From an uncultured Oscillospiraceae bacterium (lineage in GTDB: Bacteria > Bacillota > Clostridia > Oscillospirales > Oscillospiraceae), in contig CAKSWM010000041.1 of assembly GCA_934511545.1 (NCBI GenBank), positions 1 to 9,460 of the forward strand: 9,460 bases of DNA, read 5' to 3'. Every line of letters starts with the position of its first letter. Within the stretch, counting starts at the first letter, position 1. The position numbers were made by a program, and so were the translations under genes. The notes beneath the pieces are model-generated. The model was not told where the DNA came from. It worked only from the letters and a program-made list of their open reading frames with translations, and did not search any database. Shown here one piece after another: positions 1-6,889 of this stretch.

Positions 1-577
1 CGGTAACATACGGCTGCGGCATCATCGCCACCGAACCCGGCTCCTGGCTCATGAGCGCAACGACCTCGGAAGGTTCTGTTTTCCATTCAATGGCAACATC
101 GTTGTCCGGATCAACGCCTGCTGACTGGAGCAGATAACGCAGGTTATATTCCGGAGTCGAGCCCTTGCCCGTTGCATATATCGTTTTGCCTTTAAGATCT
201 GTGAGTGCAGAGACGCTCTCTCCCCTTTCGACGATGTAGAGAACGCCCAGCGTGTTCACCGCAAGCACCTTTATGCCGCCCTCCGTCTTGTTATACAGCA
301 CAGAGGCAAGGTTTGCGGGCACCGCTGCGATATCAAGCTCTCCTTTGACCATGAGCGGGGTTATCTCATCAGCCGATCCGGCAATGCTGAATTCATAGCT
401 GTATTCGCTTTTCCCGTTGTCCGCGTTCTCCATTATCTCGATCATCCCAATGGACGTCGGCCCTTTCAGTCCGGCAATGCGCACTGCCGTCTCGTCCTTT
501 TTTTCTCCGCATGCTCCGAGAGCGAACATCGATATCAGCAGCAGTGCGGATATAATAATACTGATAATTCTTTTCAT
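1..577 (-). CDS. ABC importer substrate-binding lipoprotein (NMT1/SsuA-like), 3' end outside the window
   Basis: The reading frame is open from an ATG at 577 to the window edge, giving about 192 residues without a stop, so the C-terminus is missing. The start is preceded by an AGAGGTG ribosome binding site about 6 nt upstream. Residues 1-22 form a lipoprotein signal peptide (MKR, then a hydrophobic stretch) ending in the lipobox L20-G21-A22-C23, so the mature protein should be lipid-anchored on the outer face of the membrane. Motifs seen afterwards include AGLKGPTSIGM, GELDIAAVPANLASVLYN, LKGKTIYATGKGSTPEY and EPSEVVALM. These are typical of the periplasmic-binding type 2 fold in the NMT1/SsuA/TauA group, which bind small organic ligands such as sulfonates, nitrate or thiamine precursors. 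The ligand cannot be read from the sequence. It lies 10 bp downstream of the TM1266-type regulator and is almost certainly cotranscribed with it. Permease and ATPase genes are expected just outside the window. Family assignment is firm; ligand is unknown. Confidence 0.88.
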   Translation of the reverse strand, partial: MKRIISIIISALLLISMFALGACGEKKDETAVRIAGLKGPTSIGMIEIMENADNGKSEYSYEFSIAGSADEITPLMVKGELDIAAVPANLASVLYNKTEGGIKVLAVNTLGVLYIVERGESVSALTDLKGKTIYATGKGSTPEYNLRYLLQSAGVDPDNDVAIEWKTEPSEVVALMSQEPGSVAMMPQPYVT

Positions 578-587
578 AAAGCACCTC

Positions 588-836
588 TTACTTTGATTTT
601 GCAATAGCGGTCTTGGCGCTCACCCCGCGCAGCATCCCCAGTTTTCCGGAAAGCGCGCTGATGATATTCTCTTCCGCGTCAATGACAACGCATATTATGG
701 AGATCCCTCTGTCCCTGTATGGTATGCCCATTCTTCCGACGATGTAGCTTCCGAAGTCATGCAGTATCGCGTTGACCTCGGCCGCCGCTCCGGTATCCTC
801 GATAATAATACTCACAACTGCTATGCGTTTGTTCAT
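588..836 (-). CDS. TM1266-family putative iron-only hydrogenase system regulator (ACT-like small protein)
   Basis: This 82-residue protein begins MNKRIAVVSIIIED and contains FGSYIVGRMGIPYRDRGISI and AENIISALSGKLGMLRGV-like segments. This matches the small TM1266 family, annotated as putative regulators of the [FeFe]-hydrogenase system, with a ferredoxin-like ACT/NikR-C-terminal-type fold. The alternating beta-alpha-beta pattern (IAVVSIIIED, a helix near AEVNAILHDF, then ISIICVVIDA) fits a small ligand-sensing domain. No DNA-binding domain is visible, so direct regulation is an annotation convention, not something the sequence shows. I chose the ATG at 836 over the in-frame ATG at 842 because the GGAGG site is about 9 nt from the former and only 3 nt from the latter. 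It is the first gene after the attenuator-like leader and is followed 10 bp later by the substrate-binding lipoprotein, suggesting a two-gene or longer operon. Confidence 0.87.
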   Translation of the reverse strand: MNKRIAVVSIIIEDTGAAAEVNAILHDFGSYIVGRMGIPYRDRGISIICVVIDAEENIISALSGKLGMLRGVSAKTAIAKSK

Positions 837-850
837 ACACATTCACCTCC

Positions 851-884
851 AAAACAAAAAATCTCGCCGTATAATACGGCGAGG
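851..884 (-). terminator. Intrinsic terminator in the leader of the TM1266-type operon
   Basis: A perfect 9-bp inverted repeat (863-871 with 875-883) closes a 3-nt loop and extends by a G-U pair at 862/884. Read on the minus strand it is followed by ATTTTTTGTTTT, giving the GC-rich hairpin plus U-tract of a rho-independent terminator. It ends only a few bases before the GGAGG ribosome binding site of the 588-836 gene. It therefore lies between promoter and gene, where it can only make sense as a regulated attenuator. There is no plus-strand gene upstream that it would terminate, and on the plus strand the repeat is not followed by a T-run. Confidence 0.78.
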
Positions 885-962
885 GTACAGCAACAGCATG
901 ACAAAACAATTATCCCATCGCCTTTCCATGCGGGACGTACCCAGATGAGTCAGGACCGATTA
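863..962 (-). promoter_or_regulatory. Candidate riboswitch or attenuator leader with pseudoknot and antiterminator
   Basis: Read 5' to 3' on the minus strand, the leader can form helix A (CUCAUC 949-944 with GAUGGG 919-914, one G-U pair), helix B (GGGUAC 942-937 with GUACCC 888-883) and helix C (GCAUG 931-927 with CAUGC 900-896). C nests inside B, while A crosses B, which is an H-type pseudoknot arrangement. Helix B abuts the terminator stem, sharing only base 883, so the folded form should favour termination. The alternative is an antiterminator: GGCGA-U-GGG (922-914) pairs with CCCUCGCC (885-878), 8 bp with one bulged U. That pairing consumes the 3' strand of A, half the 3' strand of B and most of the 5' arm of the terminator at once. 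It matches no riboswitch class I can recall (TPP, THF, SAM, preQ1, ZTP, fluoride, glycine, Moco and T-box were considered). The individual stems are short, so covariation is needed. Confidence 0.45.
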
Positions 963-969
963 TGATAAC

Positions 970-998
970 AGTATATCATCTATGGTTTCTTACTGCAA
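970..998 (-). promoter_or_regulatory. Sigma-A-type promoter for the TM1266-type operon
   Basis: On the minus strand there is TTGCAG (998-993), a 17-nt spacer and TATACT (975-970), which is five of six matches to the -10 consensus and four of six to the -35. Transcription should begin near 962-963, producing a leader of about 125 nt that contains the attenuator described here before the start codon at 836. The region upstream is A+T-rich. The optimal spacing and agreement with the downstream leader make this a solid prediction. Confidence 0.75.
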
Positions 999-1054
999 TA
1001 CGCTATTTTTAACAGAGTGTTTACAATTCAGAACGTCCAACTTTAGCTTTTTTA

Positions 1055-1063
1055 TGATAAAAT
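1055..1063 (+). promoter_or_regulatory. Possible extended -10 promoter for the ABC exporter and downstream genes
   Basis: The sequence TGATAAAAT fits an extended -10 element (TG-N-TAAAAT) and would start transcription near 1070, about 30 nt before the ATPase start. No good -35 element is found at 16-18 nt, which an extended -10 promoter can tolerate. It lies in the divergent intergenic region about 57 bp from the opposite-strand promoter at 970-998. This is a weak prediction made mainly because a promoter is needed here. Confidence 0.3.
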
Positions 1064-1100
1064 ACCCTCGAAAAAATATTGCATATCGGATGTGAGAAAA

Positions 1101-1802
1101 ATGAGCTATATCGAATTCAACAACGTCTGCAAATATTACATCACGGGCGAACACAAGATAACCGCCGCAGATCATATAAGCTTTGAGGTGGAAAAAGGAG
1201 AATTCTGCGTTGTTGTCGGACCTTCCGGCGCCGGAAAAACTACTCTTCTGAACATTCTCGGAGGTATGGACACCTGCGACGAGGGCACCATCACGCTTGA
1301 CGGCAGCGTCATCAGCGGCTATAACAAGCGCCAGCTCACGGATTACAGGCGTTATGATGTGGGATTTGTCTTTCAGTTTTATAATCTTGTGCAGAATCTA
1401 ACCGCGTTGGAAAACGTTGAGCTTGCAAGCGAAATATGCAGAGAGCCGCTCGACGCGGCCGAAACTCTCAAAAACGTGGGGCTGGCCGAACGTATGGGAA
1501 ATTTCCCGGCACAGCTTTCCGGCGGCGAACAGCAGCGCGTTGCGATCGCGCGCGCTCTGGCAAAGAACCCAAAAATCCTCCTGTGCGATGAACCCACAGG
1601 CGCACTGGACTATAACACCGGAAAAAATATTCTGAAGCTGCTTCAGGACACCTGTCGAAACACCGGAAAAACCGTCATAGTCATCACTCACAACAGCGCG
1701 ATCACCGCCATGGCGGACAGAGTCGTCAAGGTCAAGAACGGGCGGATCGAAAGTGTCTCGCTTTGCAGCACGCCGCTGCCCGTAGAGCAGATAGAGTGGT
1801 GA
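1101..1802 (+). CDS. ABC exporter ATP-binding protein (LolD/MacB/FtsE-type)
   Basis: This 233-residue nucleotide-binding subunit powers the FtsX-type permease encoded next to it. All key motifs are present: Walker A GPSGAGKT (residues 40-47), Q-loop in [18 protein letters not shown], signature LSGGEQQR (139-146), Walker B LLCDEP with D163 and the catalytic E164, and the H-loop histidine H197 in VITHNS. The [19 protein letters not shown] block and TGALD after Walker B are hallmarks of the MacB/LolD/BceA group. I place the start at ATG 1101 ([13 protein letters not shown]), where related proteins begin. An in-frame GTG at 1092 would add three residues, and neither start has a strong Shine-Dalgarno site. 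The stop is 4 bp before the permease start, so the two are translated together. Function as the ATPase is certain; the exported substrate is unknown. Confidence 0.93.
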   Translation: MSYIEFNNVCKYYITGEHKITAADHISFEVEKGEFCVVVGPSGAGKTTLLNILGGMDTCDEGTITLDGSVISGYNKRQLTDYRRYDVGFVFQFYNLVQNLTALENVELASEICREPLDAAETLKNVGLAERMGNFPAQLSGGEQQRVAIARALAKNPKILLCDEPTGALDYNTGKNILKLLQDTCRNTGKTVIVITHNSAITAMADRVVKVKNGRIESVSLCSTPLPVEQIEW

Positions 1803-1806
1803 TATC

Positions 1807-4800
1807 ATGAAGCATCACAGCCATACATATACAAAGTTGCTTTGCCGCAGCGTCCGCTCCACGTTTGCCCGCTTCCTCTCAATACTCGCTATTTTTGCCG
1901 TTGGTTCCGGATTTCTCGGCGGGCTTATCGCAACTACGCCGGATATGCAGCTGACGGTTTGGGACTATTACAAAGACACCAACATGTTTGACCTCCATTT
2001 CAAGGGAACTCTCGGCATTACCGATGACGACCTTGAAAGCGTGCGCAGCCTTGACTATGTTCAGGACGCCATGCCGGCATATGTGACGGACGTCACACTG
2101 GATAATTCCGAGGGAAGCTACGTCACAAGAATATATGGTCTTGATATCAATGACGAAAATCTGGTCAACGGTTTTGTGCTCAAAGAGGGACGGCTTCCGC
2201 AGAACGAAAATGAATGTCTCGTCTGTGTTCCAAATTCATATTCCGCATCGCACCATATCGGCGAGACATACCGCATTTCAGAGGAAAACAAGGATTACAG
2301 CGAGCTCTCCGAAACATATAATTTTGAGGAGCTTACCGCCGTTGGAATGATCGATCTTCCCTATTACATATCCATCGAGAGCGAGACCTCGTCAGTCGGC
2401 ACGGGAAGTGTGCAGCTGGTCATGTATGTCCTCCCGGAAGCCTACAGCATGGACGTCTGGACCGATATGTATCTGACGCTTAAGGGCGCGTCTGAAATAG
2501 ATTGTTTTTCGGACGAATATACGGATTATGTCCAGGACTTTGCAGACCGGCTTGAAAGCTTCGGACAGGAACGCTCCGAGATCCGTTATAACGAGATCAT
2601 AGCGGACGCCCAAAAGGGGCTCGACGATGGCTGGAGCGAATATAACAGCTCCAGAACCGAGGCGGAGACCGAACTTGCGGACGCCCGCGCGGAACTGGAC
2701 AACGGCTGGTCACAGCTTGCGGACGCCAGAGCCGAGCTTGATGAAGCTCAAGCACAGCTCGCAGACGCCCAGGAGCAGATCAATTCCGCATCCGCGCAGC
2801 TGAACAATTCCATCGCCGCCGCGCAGGCTCAGCTTGATGCGTCGCTCTCCGCCGCCGCGGATGAGCAGAAGGAAGCTGCCCGGTCGCAGGTCGATGAGAA
2901 CTTCGCTCCATATCAGGAGGCGCTCAACGCCCAGCGTGAGCAGCTCGAGGCGCAAAAGAGTTTCATGTCCGAGACGGATTACCAGTCCGCTCTTTCCCTG
3001 ATTGAAAGCTCTCAGGCAGAGCTGGACGCATCGAAAGCGGCCGCCCTGAACTCCGCCTATGAACAAATCGACGCATCAATTGAGCAGCAGCGCTCCGCGT
3101 CACAGGCAGAGATCGACACCACCAAAGCCGCCGGCCTCGCGCAGATCGCTCAAAATCAGGCCCAGCTTGATCAGAAAACACGGGAATACAACGACGGTCT
3201 GCGGCAGGCCGACGCATCCGAAGCGGAACTCATCGAGTCAGAGGCCGACTACGAGCAGGCGGAACAGGACGCCGACAGCAAGCTTTCCAACGCTCTCGAA
3301 GAACTGAACTCCGCACAGGAGCAGATCGACGAGATCGATATGCCCGAATGGTACATTTTTGACAGGGCCGATACCGTCGGCTTCACCAGCTACAAATCCA
3401 ATTCCGAAAAAATCGCCGCGATCGCAAAGGTGTTTCCTCTTTTCCTTTTCTTTGTGGCATCGCTTGTCGCATTGACCACGATGACGCGTCTCGTCGAGGA
3501 GGAACGCACACAGATAGGAACGCTGAAGGCGCTCGGTTTTTCCGACGGTCACATTCTCGGGTACTATCTTGGATACAGCGCTCTCGCCTGTCTTACAGGC
3601 AGCGTCATCGGCATTATCATCGGCTTCAAAACTCTTCCGCCGGTGATCGTCAACGCATACAAGATGCTGTTTACTCTTCCGAAAACGGAAATGCCCTTCC
3701 GTCTGGGATACGCCGCCGTCATCACTGCCGCCGCACTCGTGTGCACTCTTGGCGCGACCCTGGCCGCCTGCCTGTCCCAGCTTCGGGAAAAGCCTTCCTC
3801 CCTCATGCAGCCCCAGGCTCCAAAGACCGGCAAGCGTATTTTCCTTGAGCACATCAGATTTATCTGGGAACCGATGAAATTCACGCATAAGGTAACTGCG
3901 CGAAACATTCTGCGGTATAAGAAGCGCTTTTTCATGACGGTTTTCGGCATTGCCGGATGCAGCGCGCTTCTTGTATGCGCTTTTGGCCTGCGCGATTCGA
4001 TACACGACATTGTCGATCTGCAATTCGGAGAAATATATAAGTATAATTTCACCTTGTATCTGAAAGAATCCGACGCCGACAAGACCGATCCTTCGATTTC
4101 CGGCGTGATATCCGGCTCTCCGTATATAGAGGATACTCTGTGCCTGCACTCCGAGTCCGGGTATATCGACCGCGCCGGAAAGTCCCACAGCGCAAATCTC
4201 GTCGTCCCAGAGGACACTGAGGCTATGACGGATTTTGTGACTCTCAGGAAACGCACAAGCGGAGAGGCTATCCCCTTTGACGAAAACTCCGTTATCCTGT
4301 CCGAGAAGCTCTGCGAACAGCTGGGTATAAGCGTGGGTGATACCGTCACGGTCAGGAACGCCGACGGAAAGTCCGCCGAGGTAAAGGTGACCGGGATCTG
4401 CGAGAACTACATAACAAGCTACGCATATTTTGGCCGAGAGGCGTTTTTCGACGCATTCAGCGGCGTGCCCGAGTATAAAATGGTCTGGGGAAAAATGAGC
4501 GATTCAAGCCAGCAGGCAAGAAACGTCGTCTCAAGCGAGCTGCTTTTAAGCGATAACGTTCTCGCCGTCAGCTTCTCGGAAAATATCCGCGAGAGCTTCG
4601 GAAACACGGTCGAGAGCATCGATTATATAGTGATCGTGCTTATAATCGCGGCCGGCGTGCTCGCGGTGATCGTCCTTTATAACCTCACGAACATAAATAT
4701 CTGCGAGCGAAAAAAGGAGCTTGCTACCATCAAGGTCCTTGGTTTTCACGAAAATGAGGTCGCTTCGTATATCTACCGCGAAACAAATATACTCTGCCTT

Positions 4801-5019
4801 ATCGGCGTTGCAGTCGGGCTGGTGCTCGGCATCTGGCTGCACCGGTTTGTCGTTCTTACAGCAGAGGTGGACGCCGTTATGTTCGGCCGCTCAATATACC
4901 CCATGAGCTTTGTCTATGCTGCCGCAGTCACGATAGTTTTCATGCTGCTCGTCGAGCTGATAATGCTTGCAAAGCTCAGAAAGATCGATATGGTCGAATC
5001 CATGAAAGCGAACGAGTAG
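1807..5019 (+). CDS. Large tandem FtsX/MacB-type ABC permease with inserted coiled-coil domain
   Basis: A 1070-residue membrane protein and partner of the preceding ATPase. It reads as two fused MacB-like units. Unit 1 has a membrane segment at about residues 18-42, a large extracellular region, and three membrane segments at about 543-657 (LFLFFVASLVALTTMTRLVEE followed by IGTLKALGFSD, the classic FtsX signature). Unit 2 has a membrane segment near 709-728, an extracellular domain at about 730-935, and three segments at about 938-1055 with the second signature ELATIKVLGFHENEV. Within the first extracellular region, residues about 260-513 are almost entirely Ala, Glu, Gln, Asp and Leu in heptad-like order, a long coiled coil that includes three 14-residue repeats. 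Single-polypeptide double-FtsX permeases with such inserts occur widely in gut Firmicutes, with roles from peptide resistance to cell-wall or lipoprotein handling. None can be assigned here. The start ATG lies 4 bp after the ATPase stop, with GGTGA as the likely ribosome binding site. Confidence 0.9.
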   Translation: MKHHSHTYTKLLCRSVRSTFARFLSILAIFAVGSGFLGGLIATTPDMQLTVWDYYKDTNMFDLHFKGTLGITDDDLESVRSLDYVQDAMPAYVTDVTLDNSEGSYVTRIYGLDINDENLVNGFVLKEGRLPQNENECLVCVPNSYSASHHIGETYRISEENKDYSELSETYNFEELTAVGMIDLPYYISIESETSSVGTGSVQLVMYVLPEAYSMDVWTDMYLTLKGASEIDCFSDEYTDYVQDFADRLESFGQERSEIRYNEIIADAQKGLDDGWSEYNSSRTEAETELADARAELDNGWSQLADARAELDEAQAQLADAQEQINSASAQLNNSIAAAQAQLDASLSAAADEQKEAARSQVDENFAPYQEALNAQREQLEAQKSFMSETDYQSALSLIESSQAELDASKAAALNSAYEQIDASIEQQRSASQAEIDTTKAAGLAQIAQNQAQLDQKTREYNDGLRQADASEAELIESEADYEQAEQDADSKLSNALEELNSAQEQIDEIDMPEWYIFDRADTVGFTSYKSNSEKIAAIAKVFPLFLFFVASLVALTTMTRLVEEERTQIGTLKALGFSDGHILGYYLGYSALACLTGSVIGIIIGFKTLPPVIVNAYKMLFTLPKTEMPFRLGYAAVITAAALVCTLGATLAACLSQLREKPSSLMQPQAPKTGKRIFLEHIRFIWEPMKFTHKVTARNILRYKKRFFMTVFGIAGCSALLVCAFGLRDSIHDIVDLQFGEIYKYNFTLYLKESDADKTDPSISGVISGSPYIEDTLCLHSESGYIDRAGKSHSANLVVPEDTEAMTDFVTLRKRTSGEAIPFDENSVILSEKLCEQLGISVGDTVTVRNADGKSAEVKVTGICENYITSYAYFGREAFFDAFSGVPEYKMVWGKMSDSSQQARNVVSSELLLSDNVLAVSFSENIRESFGNTVESIDYIVIVLIIAAGVLAVIVLYNLTNINICERKKELATIKVLGFHENEVASYIYRETNILCLIGVAVGLVLGIWLHRFVVLTAEVDAVMFGRSIYPMSFVYAAAVTIVFMLLVELIMLAKLRKIDMVESMKANE
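2674..2799 (+). repeat. Three tandem 42-bp (14-residue) coiled-coil repeats inside the permease gene
   Basis: Three consecutive units start LADARAELDNGWSQ (2674-2715), LADARAELDEAQAQ (2716-2757) and LADAQEQINSASAQ (2758-2799). Each is two heptads long, and the first nine residues of units 1 and 2 are identical while the DNA differs at synonymous positions. The block sits at the start of the long extracellular coiled coil (residues 290-331). The DNA divergence suggests old duplication kept by selection on the protein, not a recent slippage repeat. Confidence 0.75.
4967..4994 (+). promoter_or_regulatory. Weak possible internal promoter ahead of glgB
   Basis: Within the last codons of the permease there is TTGCAA (4967-4972), a 16-nt spacer and TATGGT (4989-4994). 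It would give a start near 5001, about 30 nt before the glgB ATG. Each hexamer matches its consensus at only four of six positions and the surrounding DNA is coding. I list it because the functions on either side are unrelated and an independent glg promoter would be sensible. It could easily be chance. Confidence 0.18.
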
Positions 5020-5032
5020 CGGAGCGGCGTCT

Positions 5033-6889
5033 ATGTACGATAACTTCTTCACCGGAAAAGAGCATAAAGCATACGAATATCTCGGCTGTCATCCCCATAA
5101 CGGGGGTGACAGCTGGGATTTTGCTGTTTGGGCCCCAAACGCGGTTTCGGTCTCCGTTTCCGGCGACTTCAACGGCTGGGACCCCGGCAAAACTCCGATG
5201 ACGAACACCGGCGGCATATGGCGCGCCGGCTCCGTCCGGGCATCCCGCGGCGATAACTATAAATATGCCGTGACTGGGCCGGACGGGACGACCCGTTTAA
5301 AAGCCGATCCATTCGCCCTGCACAGCGAAACGGGACCCGCAACGGCAAGCAGGGTCTGGAGCATAGACGGTTTTGAATGGACCGACGCCGGTTATCTTGT
5401 TCGGCGCGCGTCCGCCAACAGCAGGAAGCGTCCCGTCAACGTCTATGAGCTGCATCTCGGTTCCTGGAGGAAGCCTCCTGGCGTACTTTATCCAAATTAC
5501 AGGCAGCTGGCCGATGAGCTTTCCGAATACTGTTTATATATGGGCTATACCCATGTCGAGCTGCTTCCGATCACGGAATATCCATACGGTGGGTCATGGG
5601 GCTATCAGGTCACGGGGTACTTCGCGCCGACCTCACGTTACGGCACCCCGCAGGACTTCATGTATTTTGTAGACAGGCTGCACTCACGGAATATCGGTGT
5701 CATCATCGACTGGGTGCCCGCGCACTTTTCCCGCGACGCGCACGGCCTCTCTTTTTTTGACGGTACGCCCCTTTTCGAGAGGGCCGACGCTCTCATGGCA
5801 AACCATCCCCAATGGGGAACTCTGATATTTGATTATGCCAAGCCGGAGGTAAGGTCGTTTCTGATTTCCTCCGCAATGAGTTTTTTCGACCGTTTTCATG
5901 TAGACGGCATAAGAGCGGATGCCGTTTCCTCAATGGTTTTTCTCGACTACGGCAGAAAAGACGGACGCTTCATTCCGAACAGTGAAGGCGGAAATATCTG
6001 TTACGAGGCGGTGTCTCTTCTCAGAGAGCTGAACGCCGCGGTCGGCGCCGCTTTCCCCGGCTGCATCACGATCGCGGAGGAGTCCGACAACTATCCGGGT
6101 GTTACCCGTCCGGAGGGACTTGGCTTCACATACAAATGGGACATGGGTTTCATGCACGACACGCTCGATTATCTTTCTCTTCCCCACTGCTGCCGCAGCA
6201 GTGCGCACAGGAAGCTGACCTTCTCGATGATGTACTGTTTTTCCGAGCGTCATATGCTGGCCTTTTCACACGACGAAGTAGTCCACGGCAAAAAATCCAT
6301 GCTGGACAAGATGCATGGCAGGTATGAGGAAAAATTCGCGCTTCTGCGGGCGTTCTTCGGCTTTGTATTTGCTCACCCCGGCAAAAAACATATATTCATG
6401 GGCGCGGAATTCGGTCAGTTCATTGAATGGGATCTTGACAAACAGCTGGACTGGTTTCTTCTGGATTATCCAATGCACAGCAAATTGCGCGAATATGTTC
6501 GCATTCTCAACAAATTCTATAAGCATCAGGATGCGCTGTATTCCATAGACGACTCTTGGGCTGGCTTCCGCTGGCTCAACGCTGACGAAAGCGGACTCTG
6601 CTGCACGGCGTTTATGAGGACCGGAGTGTCGGGAACGCATATAATATGCGCATGTAATTTTTCCGATTCCGACGCAAGCCTCACTGTCGGGCTGCCAGCC
6701 GCCGGAAAACTGATCCCCGTCTTGAACAGTGATTCCATCCGGTTCGGGGGAAGCGGCAAAGCATGTGTCGGGAAAGCTGCGTCCGCGCCTGCCGGCTTCC
6801 GCGAATACAGTCACAGTGCTGTTTTACGGCTCCCCGCACTATCCTGCATCTATTATTTCTTCAAAACCACGGAGGCGGAAAATGAATAA
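5033..6889 (+). CDS. glgB: 1,4-alpha-glucan branching enzyme (GH13)
   Basis: This cytoplasmic enzyme cuts alpha-1,4 chains and re-attaches them through alpha-1,6 bonds during glycogen synthesis (EC 2.4.1.18). It has 618 residues. A CBM48 domain lies at about residues 15-105 (FAVWAPNAVSVSVSGDFNGWD), and the GH13 barrel contains GGSWGYQVTGYFAPTSRYG, DWVPAHFSRDAHGLSFFDGTPLF, DGIRADAV, TIAEESDNYPGV and FSHDEVVHGKKS. The catalytic residues read as nucleophile D296, acid/base E349 and D414. The D-to-E spacing of 53 equals that of the E. coli enzyme (D405, E458). GQFIEWDLDKQLDWFLLDYPMH is another branching-enzyme hallmark. It lacks the extra N1 domain of the E. coli protein, as many Firmicute versions do. 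The start is supported by GGAG at 5021-5024, 8 nt upstream. It begins 13 bp after the permease stop and overlaps glgA by 8 bp. A strong hairpin lies in codons 16-29. Confidence 0.96.
   Translation: MYDNFFTGKEHKAYEYLGCHPHNGGDSWDFAVWAPNAVSVSVSGDFNGWDPGKTPMTNTGGIWRAGSVRASRGDNYKYAVTGPDGTTRLKADPFALHSETGPATASRVWSIDGFEWTDAGYLVRRASANSRKRPVNVYELHLGSWRKPPGVLYPNYRQLADELSEYCLYMGYTHVELLPITEYPYGGSWGYQVTGYFAPTSRYGTPQDFMYFVDRLHSRNIGVIIDWVPAHFSRDAHGLSFFDGTPLFERADALMANHPQWGTLIFDYAKPEVRSFLISSAMSFFDRFHVDGIRADAVSSMVFLDYGRKDGRFIPNSEGGNICYEAVSLLRELNAAVGAAFPGCITIAEESDNYPGVTRPEGLGFTYKWDMGFMHDTLDYLSLPHCCRSSAHRKLTFSMMYCFSERHMLAFSHDEVVHGKKSMLDKMHGRYEEKFALLRAFFGFVFAHPGKKHIFMGAEFGQFIEWDLDKQLDWFLLDYPMHSKLREYVRILNKFYKHQDALYSIDDSWAGFRWLNADESGLCCTAFMRTGVSGTHIICACNFSDSDASLTVGLPAAGKLIPVLNSDSIRFGGSGKACVGKAASAPAGFREYSHSAVLRLPALSCIYYFFKTTEAENE
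5079..5122 (+). other. Strong 18-bp hairpin with T-run inside the 5' end of glgB
   Basis: Bases 5079-5096 pair with 5102-5119 around a 5-nt loop (5097-5101). All 18 positions pair, three of them G-U type (5082/5116, 5084/5114, 5092/5106), with a run of C-G pairs next to the loop. TTTT (5119-5122) and GCTGTTTG follow directly. The shape resembles an intrinsic terminator or a strong mRNA structure, but it lies about 46-86 nt inside an intact coding sequence, at a variable stretch just before the conserved FAVWAPNA motif. Possible roles are attenuation, polarity control when translation stalls, or control of early elongation. A coincidence of codon choice is also possible. Confidence 0.5.

Noticed and set aside
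837..842. ATG at 842 as the start of the TM1266-type gene
   Set aside because: Only about 3 nt separate it from the GGAGG element, while the ATG at 836 is at normal distance and matches the usual MNKRIAVV start.
885..962. T-box or another known riboswitch as identity of the leader
   Set aside because: No T-box GGTGG-type antiterminator sequence, no specifier domain, and none of the conserved core motifs I remember for TPP, SAM, THF, ZTP, preQ1, fluoride, glycine or Moco elements.
759..965. Plus-strand open frame of 68 residues across the leader and TM1266-type gene
   Set aside because: It overlaps the real minus-strand gene and the structured leader, has no ribosome binding site and no recognisable protein character.
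1092..1100. GTG start for the ABC ATPase
   Set aside because: It adds only MRK before the family-typical MSYIEF start and has no ribosome binding site of its own; it cannot be fully excluded.
2587..3345. Recent tandem DNA repeat or recombination hot spot in the permease
   Set aside because: Repeat units are alike in protein but diverged at synonymous sites and decay quickly along the region, which fits an old coiled coil and not an active repeat.
3238..4188. Minus-strand open frame of 316 residues inside the permease
   Set aside because: It lies wholly opposite well-supported FtsX coding sequence and its product has no domain-like pattern; it arises from codon bias of the sense gene.
6729..6881. 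Upstream extension of glgA to an ATG at 6729
   Set aside because: The extension is low-complexity shadow of the glgB C-terminus; the ATG at 6882 has a GGAGG site at correct spacing and matches the usual length of GlgA.
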